Assembly (NCBI GenBank): GCA_033807695.1
Contig: CM066311.1
Location: 2,666,001-2,730,000 of the forward strand
From: Daedaleopsis sinensis
Taxonomy: Eukaryota > Basidiomycota > Agaricomycetes > Polyporales > Polyporaceae
Length of the DNA stretch: 64,000 nt
Reading direction: 5' to 3'
Under the pieces are notes generated by a model. It did no database searches. It was not told the origin of the DNA and was given only the letters and a program-made list of their open reading frames with translations. Made by a program: the position numbers and the translations under genes. Below, piece after piece: positions 12,169 to 22,307 of this stretch. The stretch's first letter is position 1; every line of letters begins with the position of its first letter.

Positions 12169-13939
12169 TAGATTCGAGGACTAACGTGAGGATGTTGCCA
12201 CGAGCCCATGCGGCGCCGCTAAAGTCGGGCAACCTGACGCGACTGATCGCACCTCAACCCATGAACGCTCCAACGGTACAGATGACACTCACATTGGAAG
12301 AGACAACGGGTCCGCCCCCCCTTGATCCGCCTCGGCAAAGCACGACGGTAGCTGGACAACAAACGACACACGGGCGGCACGGCTGGCAAGGGCACGAACA
12401 CGACCGAGGCGTGCGGGCGACTGAAGGGCGAGAGGATAGCCCAGGACATAGGTGGGCGCGGAACTGGTGGGCGAAGGTGCGCCGACAAGACATATGGGGG
12501 AGCTATGCAAGGCCAAGGACTTGAGAGGCTGCATATACGAAAGATCGAAGCCACGAGATGCTCACCGACGGACCCCGCCACCCTCGGGCAGAGAATTAAA
12601 CACGCCTAGAGACCGAGCTGGAAGGTGCGAGTGAAGGGACATAGTAGAAGAAGCAGAGAGACGAAGGAGAGAGGGGAAGCAGACGAAGAGAACAGGACGA
12701 CCTGCAGAGTGCGATGGGTGAGTTGCAAAGGGGAGAAAGGAACGGGGGAGGAAGTCACGACGACGCGCGAGCTTTAAAACACGGCGCGAGAGTAAATGCG
12801 GCGTCGCCGAAACCAGCGCAGGCGAGCAAGCTCGCGAAAGCGCAGAACTTTGGAAGAGCACTCACCATCTGAGGACCGCGTAGAGGACCGGCGGAGCCGC
12901 ACTCACGATGCGCGGCAACACCAACGAGAAGCGCGCACCTGCCCGCAGCACGCTTGCGCCGCCCACGCATGACGACCCACAAAATAAATTCGACAAACGA
13001 CAACCTGCCCGCACACCCCTAGCGCGACTCGTCGGCGGGAGGGAGGATGGGCGGGCGGGAGAGAAACGCCCAGCGCGCGACGCGTACAGTAGGAGGCGCC
13101 CACGGGCACTGCTTGACGAGCTCACCAGCGCCTCCAAACAGGTACGGCGAGGCCGGGCGGTTGACCCTCTAAAGACATGAGCTTGCCCTCACGTCGAACG
13201 ATCAATGCAGCATACCAAACTAGCTCGCCCCCCGGCGGCGTCGGGCATAAAAACGTATACTCCTTTTCCTCCTCCACCAAACGATGCCCACCATGCTGGC
13301 AAGTATCCCGATCCAACGCGGATGCTGCGACTGCACCGGACGCTTTCCTGGGAAGCCTGAAATTTTCTCAACTGCCTGACCGTCAGAACTGAACAACATT
13401 GCCTGAGAATCGCAATCCCCAGGACGTGCGCGACATCGCCCTGCGCTAGCACCAATGATACTGCCCATAATCTAGTACAGCCGGCATAGTGAAATCCTTG
13501 AGAATATTCCCCTGTGAGAAACGCCGGGACACTAACCTGAGTGCAAAATAACCAAGCGAATGGGACACATCGCGATCGACCAGCAGCAGAGAAGACTACA
13601 TTGTGATCTGGGAGAGAAAACTCAGAATCAAGAACGCACAACCGGAAATAAGCCATGTTGACCGCCACCGTAGCGAAAGAGACGACTCACCAATACGCCT
13701 TCCACGACTCCGGGCATGGGTGCGGCGTGCCCGCCCGTCCATTAAAATTCGATGGCAGCCCTACCCCCAATCCCGCCTACGAAAGGGCAACAAATCGACG
13801 ACGGCCCTGATAATCGTGTGGAGCGGCGAGAGACTCACCTCGGCAAAAATTCCAAATACCAGTAGACAGAGTATATAAACGCATGCTGCTCGCACCTCAG
13901 CAGCTCATTCGCCTCCACTCCTCCAAGCTAAACAACAGA

Positions 13940-16517
13940 ATGCCCTCCCCAACTCGCCCGCTCACATACGCTGAGGCAGCGGCATCAAGGCCGCCCTCCC
14001 CCTCCCCCGAACGTCCTGCTGCAGCACCCGTGGGAACCGCTCACGTCACACCCCACCATTTCCAGCCCTCTGAGGCCACCCTCCAGAACGGAACAGACCA
14101 CGACGAGCAAGCACTTCTGTCGATCCCCGGCGATGCGGCAAACGCCACAGACACCATCGCCCAGCCCCTGGCCTCGGATGCGACGCGTAAGCGAAAGCAG
14201 AAGAAAAAAGCCCAGCCCAAGCGAGGACGCAAGGCTGCAAACCGACCAGAGGTCGCGGAAAACAGCGCACCAGTGCTTAGCCAGATCGTAAGATCCATAG
14301 CTCTGACGCTACTCCTTCCACTTACCACCAGAACAGGCGGCGACGACGATGAGCCCGCTCCCACCGAGCTCGCCCATTGTCCTAGAATCCACTCCTCCCT
14401 TCCAGCAGGAAGATATCATAGCCGAAACCATCACTACGCCCCACGACCGCCCGAACCGATGATCTGCCCGTGAAGGGTCGGCGGACACAGCTGCGATGTG
14501 GGACGCCCTCGAACCGTCCCCACCATCCAGCAGACTGCGCTCGGCCACGAGAAGCGGAGTTGAACAGAGGCTTGCGGACATCGAAGCCGCTCTCGCAACC
14601 AATCAAACAGGCCTAATGGGCCCCGCGACCCACACAGAGGAGCCACTCACGGCCCGGAAAAGGACTTGGGAGGGGCCGAGATTGAGCGAGGAGATCAATA
14701 GGACAATACGACAGCGAGTACGGTCCCCAACTCCCCAGCCGCGCGATGAAGCCCTCGAAACCCTTAACCCATGGCTCACCACCGCTCCCACCCTCGCTCC
14801 TGCTCACGATCGCGACGACCGCGAGGAAGCCCCTCCGACAACTCCGACACCGGCGAGGACGTCCGCACCGACGAGCACGCTCAGAGCTGTTCCTTTCTCC
14901 TTCAATTTCGAACACGTCCTAGCTTCGGGCAGACCCCCGACCCCGCACGACGTGCCCGGAACGGTGGAACGTCCCTCCCACCCATCCCGCCCCCCTTCCC
15001 CCACGGACAATCTCATCGAGATGGGCGAACCGATGGAAGTCGACCCCCCGTCACCCATTCCCGCGCGCGAGAAAGGGAAAGGGAGACAATGTCGACTTGC
15101 AGATAACCACGACGACTGTGACTGCTCGATCTGCAGGAGAAGCCTCAATGAGACGCAAGTACGGTCGACAAGCAGCCGCAATCCTTCGCAGCCCAGTGAC
15201 CGCCCCCTACACCCTGCTACATCGAGTATTGCTACGGGAGGCAAAGACAACGGCGCCGCTCCTCCTTTACATGCGCCCACACGGCACACCGCGAACACGA
15301 CGAGCACGCCCCCACCCTTCACACACACACTCTCATCAGGGACAACGGAGTCGGCCCGTGCCGCGAACACGCGCGAGAACCTGTCGCTCCCGCCGTGGAG
15401 GCAGCAGCGTCTCGGAGAACCCCTCCGTATGGAACGATACCCATCCCCCCTTCCCCCCATCCCGGAAACGGGCGATCTCTTCGCAGGACCGGAGCACGCG
15501 ACCAAAGCTGAGGAAACACCGACGCCCATGCCCGAAGGAGGTTGGCCGCAAGTCACGCGCGACGACCCGGATGCGATACTCAGAGGACTGTCGGGACCGT
15601 GGGTCGAAACTATCTGGGGCGTCCCGGAAAACACGATTGTCATAGTCGAACCTTTCAACTCCAAATTCTCCACAAACGTCCGCCACGTCCGTCTACTTGG
15701 AAAGGCTCTCAAAGATGCGATTGCAAAAATCACTTTCGAACACGGCCACAGAGTCATCCCACCCGAGATCTTTCCGGGGCTCAACCCAAACGACAAGACA
15801 GCCCCGACGGCATGGGCGGTGAGGGGACTCACACCGGAAGCGGCGGCCACACTCATCGACGGCAAAGTCTGGTCGCTCAGGACAGTCACGTTCTTCGTCT
15901 ACCCGCGCGCCCTCCCACTTCCAACGTGGATCCTTTCCCTCGAGGGCTTCATAGACGACTCAAAGGACGAAATCGACTGCACGGTCGCCTCTGTTTTTCA
16001 CGCCCCGAGGATGTACGAACAACTCCTGGCCATGGTTCGAGAGAACTCGGAGCACAGAGACCACAACCCGCACGGCGTCGTCAGGAACCTCCTAGCCACC
16101 CTACGGACAGACGTGCTGAAGTTTAACAATGGGAATATCGTCGCCAACGTCTACATGAGCCCGCCGACGAGGAGCACGAAGAGGTGGAGGACGTGGGTCA
16201 GCGAACTCAGGGCGACAAAATTCGGAATATACCTCACCGCAACCGCCACCCCTAAACCCATAACCTTCTGCCAAGGCTGCCGCAGCACCAACCACCCCTC
16301 TCATCTCTGCCCTTTCCCCAACATCGACGGATGGAACGGACCGGAGGCGGGCGACGGAAAGTACTCCACGATACCTATAGAACCGGAACCTAGAAATAAC
16401 CGTGAATACTTTCCGGACACGCACACGGCGCAACGCGGACAAGGCAGATCTAGGACGCCGTCGGGACGGGGGATGAGGAGAGGCACACCGAAGGGGAGAG
16501 GACAGCGCCCCTACTGA
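13940..16517 (+). pseudogene. LINE ORF1 (gag-like, CCHC knuckle), disrupted
   Basis: The frame opens at an ATG at 13940 (MPSPTRPLTYAEAAASR) and reads as a Pro/Ser-rich basic gag-like protein to about 14290. Coding sense then moves to another frame, in which a TGA at 14460-14462 interrupts PHDRPNR/SAREGSADTAAMWD. From the ATG at 14496 the frame runs 673 residues to 16517. The C-terminal part carries a folded-looking segment (WAVRGLTPEAAATLI) and one zinc knuckle, CQGCRSTNHPSHLC (CX2CX4HX4C), followed by a basic RG-rich tail. ORF1 proteins bind the element RNA. One frame change plus one stop mean full-length ORF1 is not made from this copy, unless translation starts at 14496. Confidence 0.7.
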
Positions 16518-17030
16518 ACATTACCCCATACATCTGTCCTCCCGCTGTGATCCACATGTACTCCGTATACTATCTAACCTAACCAACTTTCTCCGCTTTC
16601 CCTATCTTCTATTCCCCCAAACACAGTCGAGATGCGAAGTCTTTCAGCTAAACGACGCATCAGGCAGTGTAAAACAGATTTCGCGTGCATGGTGAATTTA
16701 CTGCTTGAACAGGAACCATGCGCGCGCCCAGAGGCCAGCCTATTCAGGTTGACAAGGCCGAGCGAATCGTCGCTGAAGAGCATGACGGAACGGAAGTGGC
16801 TGCTCCGCTCTAGCATGCTCACGTCACTCTGACCGCGGAGTCTCGTGGTCTAGGAGAGGAAAACTGGTTGAAACCCTCTCGACATCTCAACTGCGAACAC
16901 AATCATAGAACATACACATCACGGACAAAGAAGTAATGCAAATGGTATACTGCGGGTTGTGTCTAGTGGAGCTGCGGACAGCAGTCATGCCGGCGTGCGC
17001 GGCCATGATGCTGGACACAATTCTGGTGGC
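16518..17030 (+). other. ORF1-ORF2 spacer of the LINE
   Basis: About 0.5 kb with no conserved coding segment. ORF2's frame is already open from 16959, but that codon is GTG. The first in-frame ATG is at 17031. A short frame around 16632-16832 has no recognisable content. Confidence 0.5.
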
Positions 17031-20000
17031 ATGACGGACGGGACCCACCAAAGACCCAGTCCGGAGGCAGCGAGCACTCGTAGAGCCAGGGCGTCGAACA
17101 ACAGGGACGCGCGAACTCGAGCGGGCGGACGGCTTAGACTAGGAACTCTCAATATGCGCGGCTCCGGCAGGATTAGTGCGGGGGCTCCTTGCGACAAATG
17201 GAATAGTATAAATCAAGTGATCAGAGAGAACAGACTAGCGATCCTCGCACTACAAGAAACGCACTTGTCGCGGGACAGAGTTGAGGCTCTTAATCGTCTC
17301 TTCGGGGCCACCATCACTATAATGGGAAGCTCTGACCCGACGAACCCCACAGGGGCGAGAGGGGTCGCTTTCGCAATCGCCAACAAGTACATTGACACTC
17401 GCACTACGAAATACTTCGAGCTAATAGAAGGGCGTGCAGCAGCCTTAGTTGTACAATGGACGCCATCGAAGAAATTGGCGATAGTAAACGTCTATGCCCC
17501 GAACCTTGAAGCGGATAACGAGACCTTCTGGTGCACTCTCACTCATAGAATACGAGATCTCGAGTTCGGAAGGCCGGATGTCATAATAGGAGACTACAAC
17601 ATGGTAGAGTCTCCTCGAGACAGGCTGCCGTCGAGATCAGACCCCCAAGGACTCGTTAATGCGCTCGGAAACCTTAGAGAGGCTTTCGAATTAGTAGATG
17701 GGTATCGAACAAGACACGAGAAGACACTCACCTTCTCATACATGCAAATTAGCACCGGCAGCCAGTCGAGAATTGACAGGGTGTACATAAACAGAGCCTT
17801 GGCGGACGTCGCGGAAGACTGGACCTACACTCACTCTGGGATAAACACGGACCACCAGCTCCTCTGCTTTTCGCTGGCAAATTACGACGCGCCATTCCTT
17901 GGACGGGGTAGATGGACCCTGCCAGCTGCGCTGATGGTAGATAAAATCTTCCTGAAGGAGGCGGAGAAAGCTGGACAGCGAGCGCGCGAAAGCCTCTCGG
18001 CCTTGGGGCAGAGAACTGAGAACTCCAACCCTCAAATTGTGCTCCTCAGACTAAAGTCTCAGATTCGAGAAGCAGCTAAAGAACGTGCCAAAGTCAAGAT
18101 CCCGGAGATAAAGAGAAAGATTCACGCCCTCAAAGAGGACCTAAGAAAGACTATCAGCAAAGCGGTTGACTCGCCGGAAGGGGAGGAAGTACGCACCATC
18201 AGTGCGGGCATCCTTCAGGAGAGGATCGCGGAACTTGAGATGAGTCGTTTCGCCGCAGCAAGAAGAACTGTAGCGGGAAATGCGTGGGTCATGGGTGAGT
18301 CGATCACCAGATACTGGACAAAAATGAATGCAGCACCGAAACTGAGTACGGTCATTAATCAGCTGAGGTGGAGAGACTGTGCGAGCGCAGACCCCACATA
18401 CCAATACACGTCAAAGACGGAGCAGATGGTGGAAGTCGCGAGAAAGCACTACGACGACCTCCAGAATGACCCCGACCTTGAAACAGATCAGCACATATCT
18501 GACGTGGGGTCAGTCCTGGAGCAGGTCGATGCAGCTTTGCAAACTAGAGAGAAAGGAATGCTTGCTAAAAAACTCACAAGAGACGACGTGGAGCAAGCCA
18601 TCCGTGAGTCGGCTGCGAATAAGGCTGCGGGGATGGACGGTATCCCAGCTGAAGTTTGGAAAATGTTCCTCGGGTGGGATGAGAAGAAGCGTGAAGGTGA
18701 ACTGCCCATAGACATAGTGGGTATCCTGAGAGCGGCGTATAACGACATCGAAGTCCATGGCGTTTTGGACCAGAGATTCGCAGAAGGATGGATATGCCCC
18801 ATCTTCAAAAAGAAGGACCGGCGGGACATTGCAAACTACCGCCCGATCACCATCCTGAATGCCGACTACAAAATTATGACTAGGGCACTGTCGAACAAAC
18901 TCTCGAGAGTCATTCACTCGATCGTCCATCCAGACCAAGCAGGATTCATACCTGGACGCAAGATTTTTGACCACATTCGGCTCACGAGATCCTTCGTCGA
19001 CTATGCAGAGGCGGAGGAAAGAAATGGGGTGATCGTCGCTCTTGACCAAGAAAAGGCCTATGATAGAATAAGCCACAAGTACCTATGGGACGTCCTTGAG
19101 AAGATGAATTTTCCGGGAAATTTTATACGTACGGTTAAGACCCTGTACGGAAATGCGACAAGTGTTGTTATGATAAATGGCGAACCGAGCCGCAGATTTT
19201 CAGTCACCAGGGGCGCGCGACAAGGAGACCCGATGTCATGCCCCCTCTTTGACATCGCGATCGAACCTCTAGCAATCATGATAAGAAAATCCACTCTCCG
19301 CGGATTCGATATCCCGGGACTCACGGAAAGGCTCATCGCAATCTTGTTTGCAGACGACACAACGATCTATCTTTCCCAAGATGACGACTACCGCGTCCTG
19401 TCAAGCATCTTAGTCAAATGGTGCAGTGCTGCGAGGGCAAAGTTCAATATCGAGAAAACGGAATACGTACCAGTCGGGACGCCAGAATTCAGAAAAGCGC
19501 TGATCGAGAGATCAAGCGACTCTCTCCTCGCCCGCACCCTCCCAAACGAGGCTGATATCCTCAAGGAGGGCTGCACAATAAGATGTCTTGGAGCGAGAAT
19601 TGGCAACAACGCCGAGGAAACGGAGCCATGGATCAAAATACAGGAGACGATCAATGCAAGGCTGAGGAAATGGAACCTTCGACGACCCTCCTTACAAGCC
19701 AAGAAGCTTATAATTGGAATGGAGATCGGTGGGAGAACACAGTTTCTAGCTAGAGCACAGGGCATGCCAGAATGCATCCGGGAAAACTTAATCAAGACAA
19801 TTTTTGACTTCATGTGGGATGGGAACACTCACCCGCCAGTTGGTCGGGAGATCCTGTACCGCCGAGTCGAGGACGGCGGGATTGGCCTCCTCAACCTCGA
19901 AGCACGCTGTCATGCCATGGAGCTGGTATGGCTGAGGGACTACCTCAACTTCACGGAGAGCAGGCCGAAATGGGCGGCCGTCGCCGACATCATGATAGCG

Positions 20001-21968
20001 AGAGCAGTCCTAGCAAAAGACGCCAAGATGGACCTGAACGCCAGAATAAACTGCTTCATGCAGACCTGGAAACCGAGCATGCGAGGGAAGCTAAAACTCC
20101 GCAGCGACGTCAGGAGGATGGTGGCGGCCGGACAAAAGTATAACCTTGTCGCGACTGTCAAGAACCCGTCAGAGGATTTAAAGGAGCAGATGCCGCTCTG
20201 GTACCACGTGGGTAGGAGCGGGTCAATTGTGCGCGCCAACTCGCAACCTGGGAAGTGCCTTCGCGGGAAACACGGTGTCCGCACCGTCTTGGATGCAAGG
20301 AATGCTGCCAGCAGGCTGCTCCCCCCAAACCGAGCCGACCATTTTGCGGCCCCGACATGCACATGCCGCGACTGCGACGAGGACCGCACCCAGAAAGGGT
20401 GTGCCGACCCGCACTCATGTGCAGCTGCCGCAAAGAGAATGGTTAACGCCCTGACACCGAAATGGAAGCCATCGGCACCTTTAAATCTACCGGCAGACAA
20501 TCTATCGCTCACAAAGAGGAGAAGAGATCGCAACCTGAGAGCTACAGACGAAGATAGCAGAGTCACTTTCGACCCCTCAATCACGGAGAAAGGATGCGTG
20601 TCGAATATCTTCAGGATCTTCGGGGACCAGGCTGAAGATGATGACGACCACAAAGCCGCCCCGGTCAGAAGACCCCCGAGACCTTTTCAGGTCGAGGAGG
20701 ACGAGGTGGAGGCCTACACGGACGGGTCAGCGAAAGATGTGGACGGCTTGGAGCCCAAAACAGGTGCGGGAGTCTGGTACGGACACGATGACCCGCGGAA
20801 CAAAGCTGTCCGAGTCTCAGGGCCCAAGCAGACTAACCAAGTCGCTGAACTGCTTGCCATCGACGTCCTGACGGCCAATACCCCACCGCACGCTCCGCTG
20901 CATGTAGTATCGGACTCAAGATATGCCATCTCAGCGATCACTAAATGGGCTCCTAGATGGGAGGACAAAGGCTGGCTAAACGTCTCAAATGCGAGCACGG
21001 TCAGACCTCTGCTTGCCAGGCTTCGAGCAAGGACAGCTCCGACGACCTTCAGGTGGGTCAAAGGCCACGAAGGCAACGAAGGTAACGAAGGAGCAGACGA
21101 ACTTGCCAAGCGAGGTGCTGAGGGACGCGAGCGAGACTTGCTCCCGAGACCTGACCTCAGTTTCGTCCACAACACCGTGAAATTGTCGGTTATCACCCAA
21201 GGCCTCGCATACAAGCTGATAAGGGCAAGGAAAAATGGGGCCACAAAACCGAGAAGGTCGACTCAAATCATGGTGGACAGGATCCTAGCCACCATGGAGT
21301 CGGACCTGAAAGTGAGACTTACCGAACAAGCTCTATGGAGTGCTATCAGACGCGGCGCGGTCGGGAAAAACACTCGCGATTTCCTCTGGAAGTCCACGCA
21401 CAATGCGTGGAGAGTTGGCGGCTTCTGGCGGAACGTTGCCGGCAAGGAGAACAGGGAAACCTGTGATTACTGTGGAGAAGAGGAATCCATGGAACATATA
21501 CTCACTGAGTGTCAAGCTCCGGGACAAGCCGAGATATGGGAGCTGGTCCAAGACGCAGCCACCAGGAAATCTATCCCCATCATACCAATTACCATCGGAA
21601 TAGTGCTTGGAGCCGCGGCAATAACCACCAAATACATCGACAAGAAGGGATACCGTCGTGCCGACCGTTTCTACCAGATCGTCATTCCAGAATCAGCCCA
21701 CCTCATCTGGAAAATACGATGTAAAAGGGTCATTGAGGACGGAAATAATCCAGACAAAGTCCTGACCTCGGATGCGGTTAGATCGAAATGGCGGGCTGCC
21801 ATGGCTAGAAGAATGGACATGGATCTCTTCCAGTCCAGATGCGCGAAGGGCGAAAGCAGCCGCAGCAAGAGGGTCGTCACTTCGACCTGGAGAGACTTCT
21901 TTGGGCAACCCGTTGCCACTAGCGGGTTTTTAGTGGGTAGATCCGGAGACGCCACCGGGATTGGCTGA
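17031..21968 (+). CDS. LINE ORF2: endonuclease-reverse transcriptase-RNase H
   Basis: An intact frame of about 1645 residues from the first ATG. Domains in order: an APE-type endonuclease (LNMRG near residue 45, QETHL near 75, GDYN near 187, SRIDRVY, and TDHQL); a reverse transcriptase with the palm motifs LDQEKAYDR (~670) and FADDTTIY (~772) and an NYRPITIL/GARQGDP core; an RNase H domain starting AYTDGSAKD (~1227) with VSDSRYA and a later D; and a zinc-binding segment CDYCGEEE...H...C (~1477). This is the machinery for target-primed reverse transcription. No stop or frameshift interrupts it, in contrast with ORF1, so this copy is either young or its ORF2 is under constraint. It ends 140 bp before the A-tract. 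Confidence 0.95.
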   Translation: MTDGTHQRPSPEAASTRRARASNNRDARTRAGGRLRLGTLNMRGSGRISAGAPCDKWNSINQVIRENRLAILALQETHLSRDRVEALNRLFGATITIMGSSDPTNPTGARGVAFAIANKYIDTRTTKYFELIEGRAAALVVQWTPSKKLAIVNVYAPNLEADNETFWCTLTHRIRDLEFGRPDVIIGDYNMVESPRDRLPSRSDPQGLVNALGNLREAFELVDGYRTRHEKTLTFSYMQISTGSQSRIDRVYINRALADVAEDWTYTHSGINTDHQLLCFSLANYDAPFLGRGRWTLPAALMVDKIFLKEAEKAGQRARESLSALGQRTENSNPQIVLLRLKSQIREAAKERAKVKIPEIKRKIHALKEDLRKTISKAVDSPEGEEVRTISAGILQERIAELEMSRFAAARRTVAGNAWVMGESITRYWTKMNAAPKLSTVINQLRWRDCASADPTYQYTSKTEQMVEVARKHYDDLQNDPDLETDQHISDVGSVLEQVDAALQTREKGMLAKKLTRDDVEQAIRESAANKAAGMDGIPAEVWKMFLGWDEKKREGELPIDIVGILRAAYNDIEVHGVLDQRFAEGWICPIFKKKDRRDIANYRPITILNADYKIMTRALSNKLSRVIHSIVHPDQAGFIPGRKIFDHIRLTRSFVDYAEAEERNGVIVALDQEKAYDRISHKYLWDVLEKMNFPGNFIRTVKTLYGNATSVVMINGEPSRRFSVTRGARQGDPMSCPLFDIAIEPLAIMIRKSTLRGFDIPGLTERLIAILFADDTTIYLSQDDDYRVLSSILVKWCSAARAKFNIEKTEYVPVGTPEFRKALIERSSDSLLARTLPNEADILKEGCTIRCLGARIGNNAEETEPWIKIQETINARLRKWNLRRPSLQAKKLIIGMEIGGRTQFLARAQGMPECIRENLIKTIFDFMWDGNTHPPVGREILYRRVEDGGIGLLNLEARCHAMELVWLRDYLNFTESRPKWAAVADIMIARAVLAKDAKMDLNARINCFMQTWKPSMRGKLKLRSDVRRMVAAGQKYNLVATVKNPSEDLKEQMPLWYHVGRSGSIVRANSQPGKCLRGKHGVRTVLDARNAASRLLPPNRADHFAAPTCTCRDCDEDRTQKGCADPHSCAAAAKRMVNALTPKWKPSAPLNLPADNLSLTKRRRDRNLRATDEDSRVTFDPSITEKGCVSNIFRIFGDQAEDDDDHKAAPVRRPPRPFQVEEDEVEAYTDGSAKDVDGLEPKTGAGVWYGHDDPRNKAVRVSGPKQTNQVAELLAIDVLTANTPPHAPLHVVSDSRYAISAITKWAPRWEDKGWLNVSNASTVRPLLARLRARTAPTTFRWVKGHEGNEGNEGADELAKRGAEGRERDLLPRPDLSFVHNTVKLSVITQGLAYKLIRARKNGATKPRRSTQIMVDRILATMESDLKVRLTEQALWSAIRRGAVGKNTRDFLWKSTHNAWRVGGFWRNVAGKENRETCDYCGEEESMEHILTECQAPGQAEIWELVQDAATRKSIPIIPITIGIVLGAAAITTKYIDKKGYRRADRFYQIVIPESAHLIWKIRCKRVIEDGNNPDKVLTSDAVRSKWRAAMARRMDMDLFQSRCAKGESSRSKRVVTSTWRDFFGQPVATSGFLVGRSGDATGIG

Positions 21969-22065
21969 GCCACCGAGTGACGCCGGGAGTCCCACACAGC
22001 GGTCCTATGACTAAGCGTGCGTAAAGCATTTTATCCCGCGTGCTACACCTTTACAAACTGCAAGC

Positions 22066-22116
22066 CTGAGGGGGAGCTACGCCCTGCCCTCAGAGTGGAG
22101 CACAATCAAAAAAAAA
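22066..22116 (+). other. LINE 3' end: stem-loop and A9 tract
   Basis: CTGAGGG (22066-22072) pairs with CCCTCAG (22087-22093) across a 14-nt loop, 14 nt upstream of nine A residues (22108-22116). A 3' stem-loop just before an A tail is a common recognition structure for LINE reverse transcriptases. The role here is inferred from position. Confidence 0.6.
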
Positions 22117-22130
22117 CTTGTGAGCGAGTC
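22115..22130 (+). repeat. right copy of candidate LINE target-site duplication
   Basis: Exact second copy of the 16-mer at 8630-8645. It overlaps the last A residues of the LINE tail, as expected for a target-site duplication. Nothing further matches outside the 16 bases. Confidence 0.6.
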
Positions 22131-22307
22131 CGAACAAGGGCTTACTAAGCGCGAGAGGTCGAATGCGGAAGAGGTCAGAGCGCCCTGGGCGTCTGACACC
22201 TCTTTCCCTCTTGCATTCACCTCTCGTTCCTCAAGTTTTCAGTTTGGAGTCTTCCGACTCGTTTTAAAGACTTTTCTGACACATTCCGCGGAATTTTGAT
22301 CAGGAAC

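Larger units (their letters stand above)
9591..13880. other. unassigned accessory block with patchy open frames
   Basis: This 4.3 kb block holds an acidic plus-strand open stretch to 10464, a 49-bp minisatellite and many minus-strand patches bordered by good GTGAGT donors and YAG acceptors. Exon-like minus-strand reads include GPAAIRRVLYYLARERLEPY (about 10570-10630), a YFxx/IIYGG pair at 11740-11790, AGTPHPCPESWKAYW (about 13700) and a hydrophobic ILASMVGIVWW near 13280. They do not assemble into one protein that I can follow, and no family is recognised. It may be a degenerate membrane-protein gene, the 5' region of the LINE, or an older nested element. Confidence 0.35.
8646..22115 (+). mobile_element. 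Tad/I-like non-LTR retrotransposon (LINE), proposed full extent
   Basis: The certain core is 13.9-22.1 kb: ORF1 with a CCHC knuckle, an ORF2 with endonuclease, RT, RNase H and a zinc finger, a short 3' UTR with a stem-loop, and an A9 tract at 22108-22116. RNase H after RT and an APE-type endonuclease before it place it near the Tad1/I group. The left edge at 8646 is proposed only from the 16-bp duplication flanking 8646-22115. That makes the element 13.5 kb with a 5.2 kb leader, unusually long for this group. The alternative is a normal ~8 kb LINE starting near 13.85 kb, with the duplication coincidental or belonging to a nested insertion. Confidence 0.7.

Noticed and set aside
16959..17030. 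ORF2 start at 16959
   Set aside because: That codon is GTG; the first ATG in frame is 17031, and eukaryotic initiation at GTG is not supported here.
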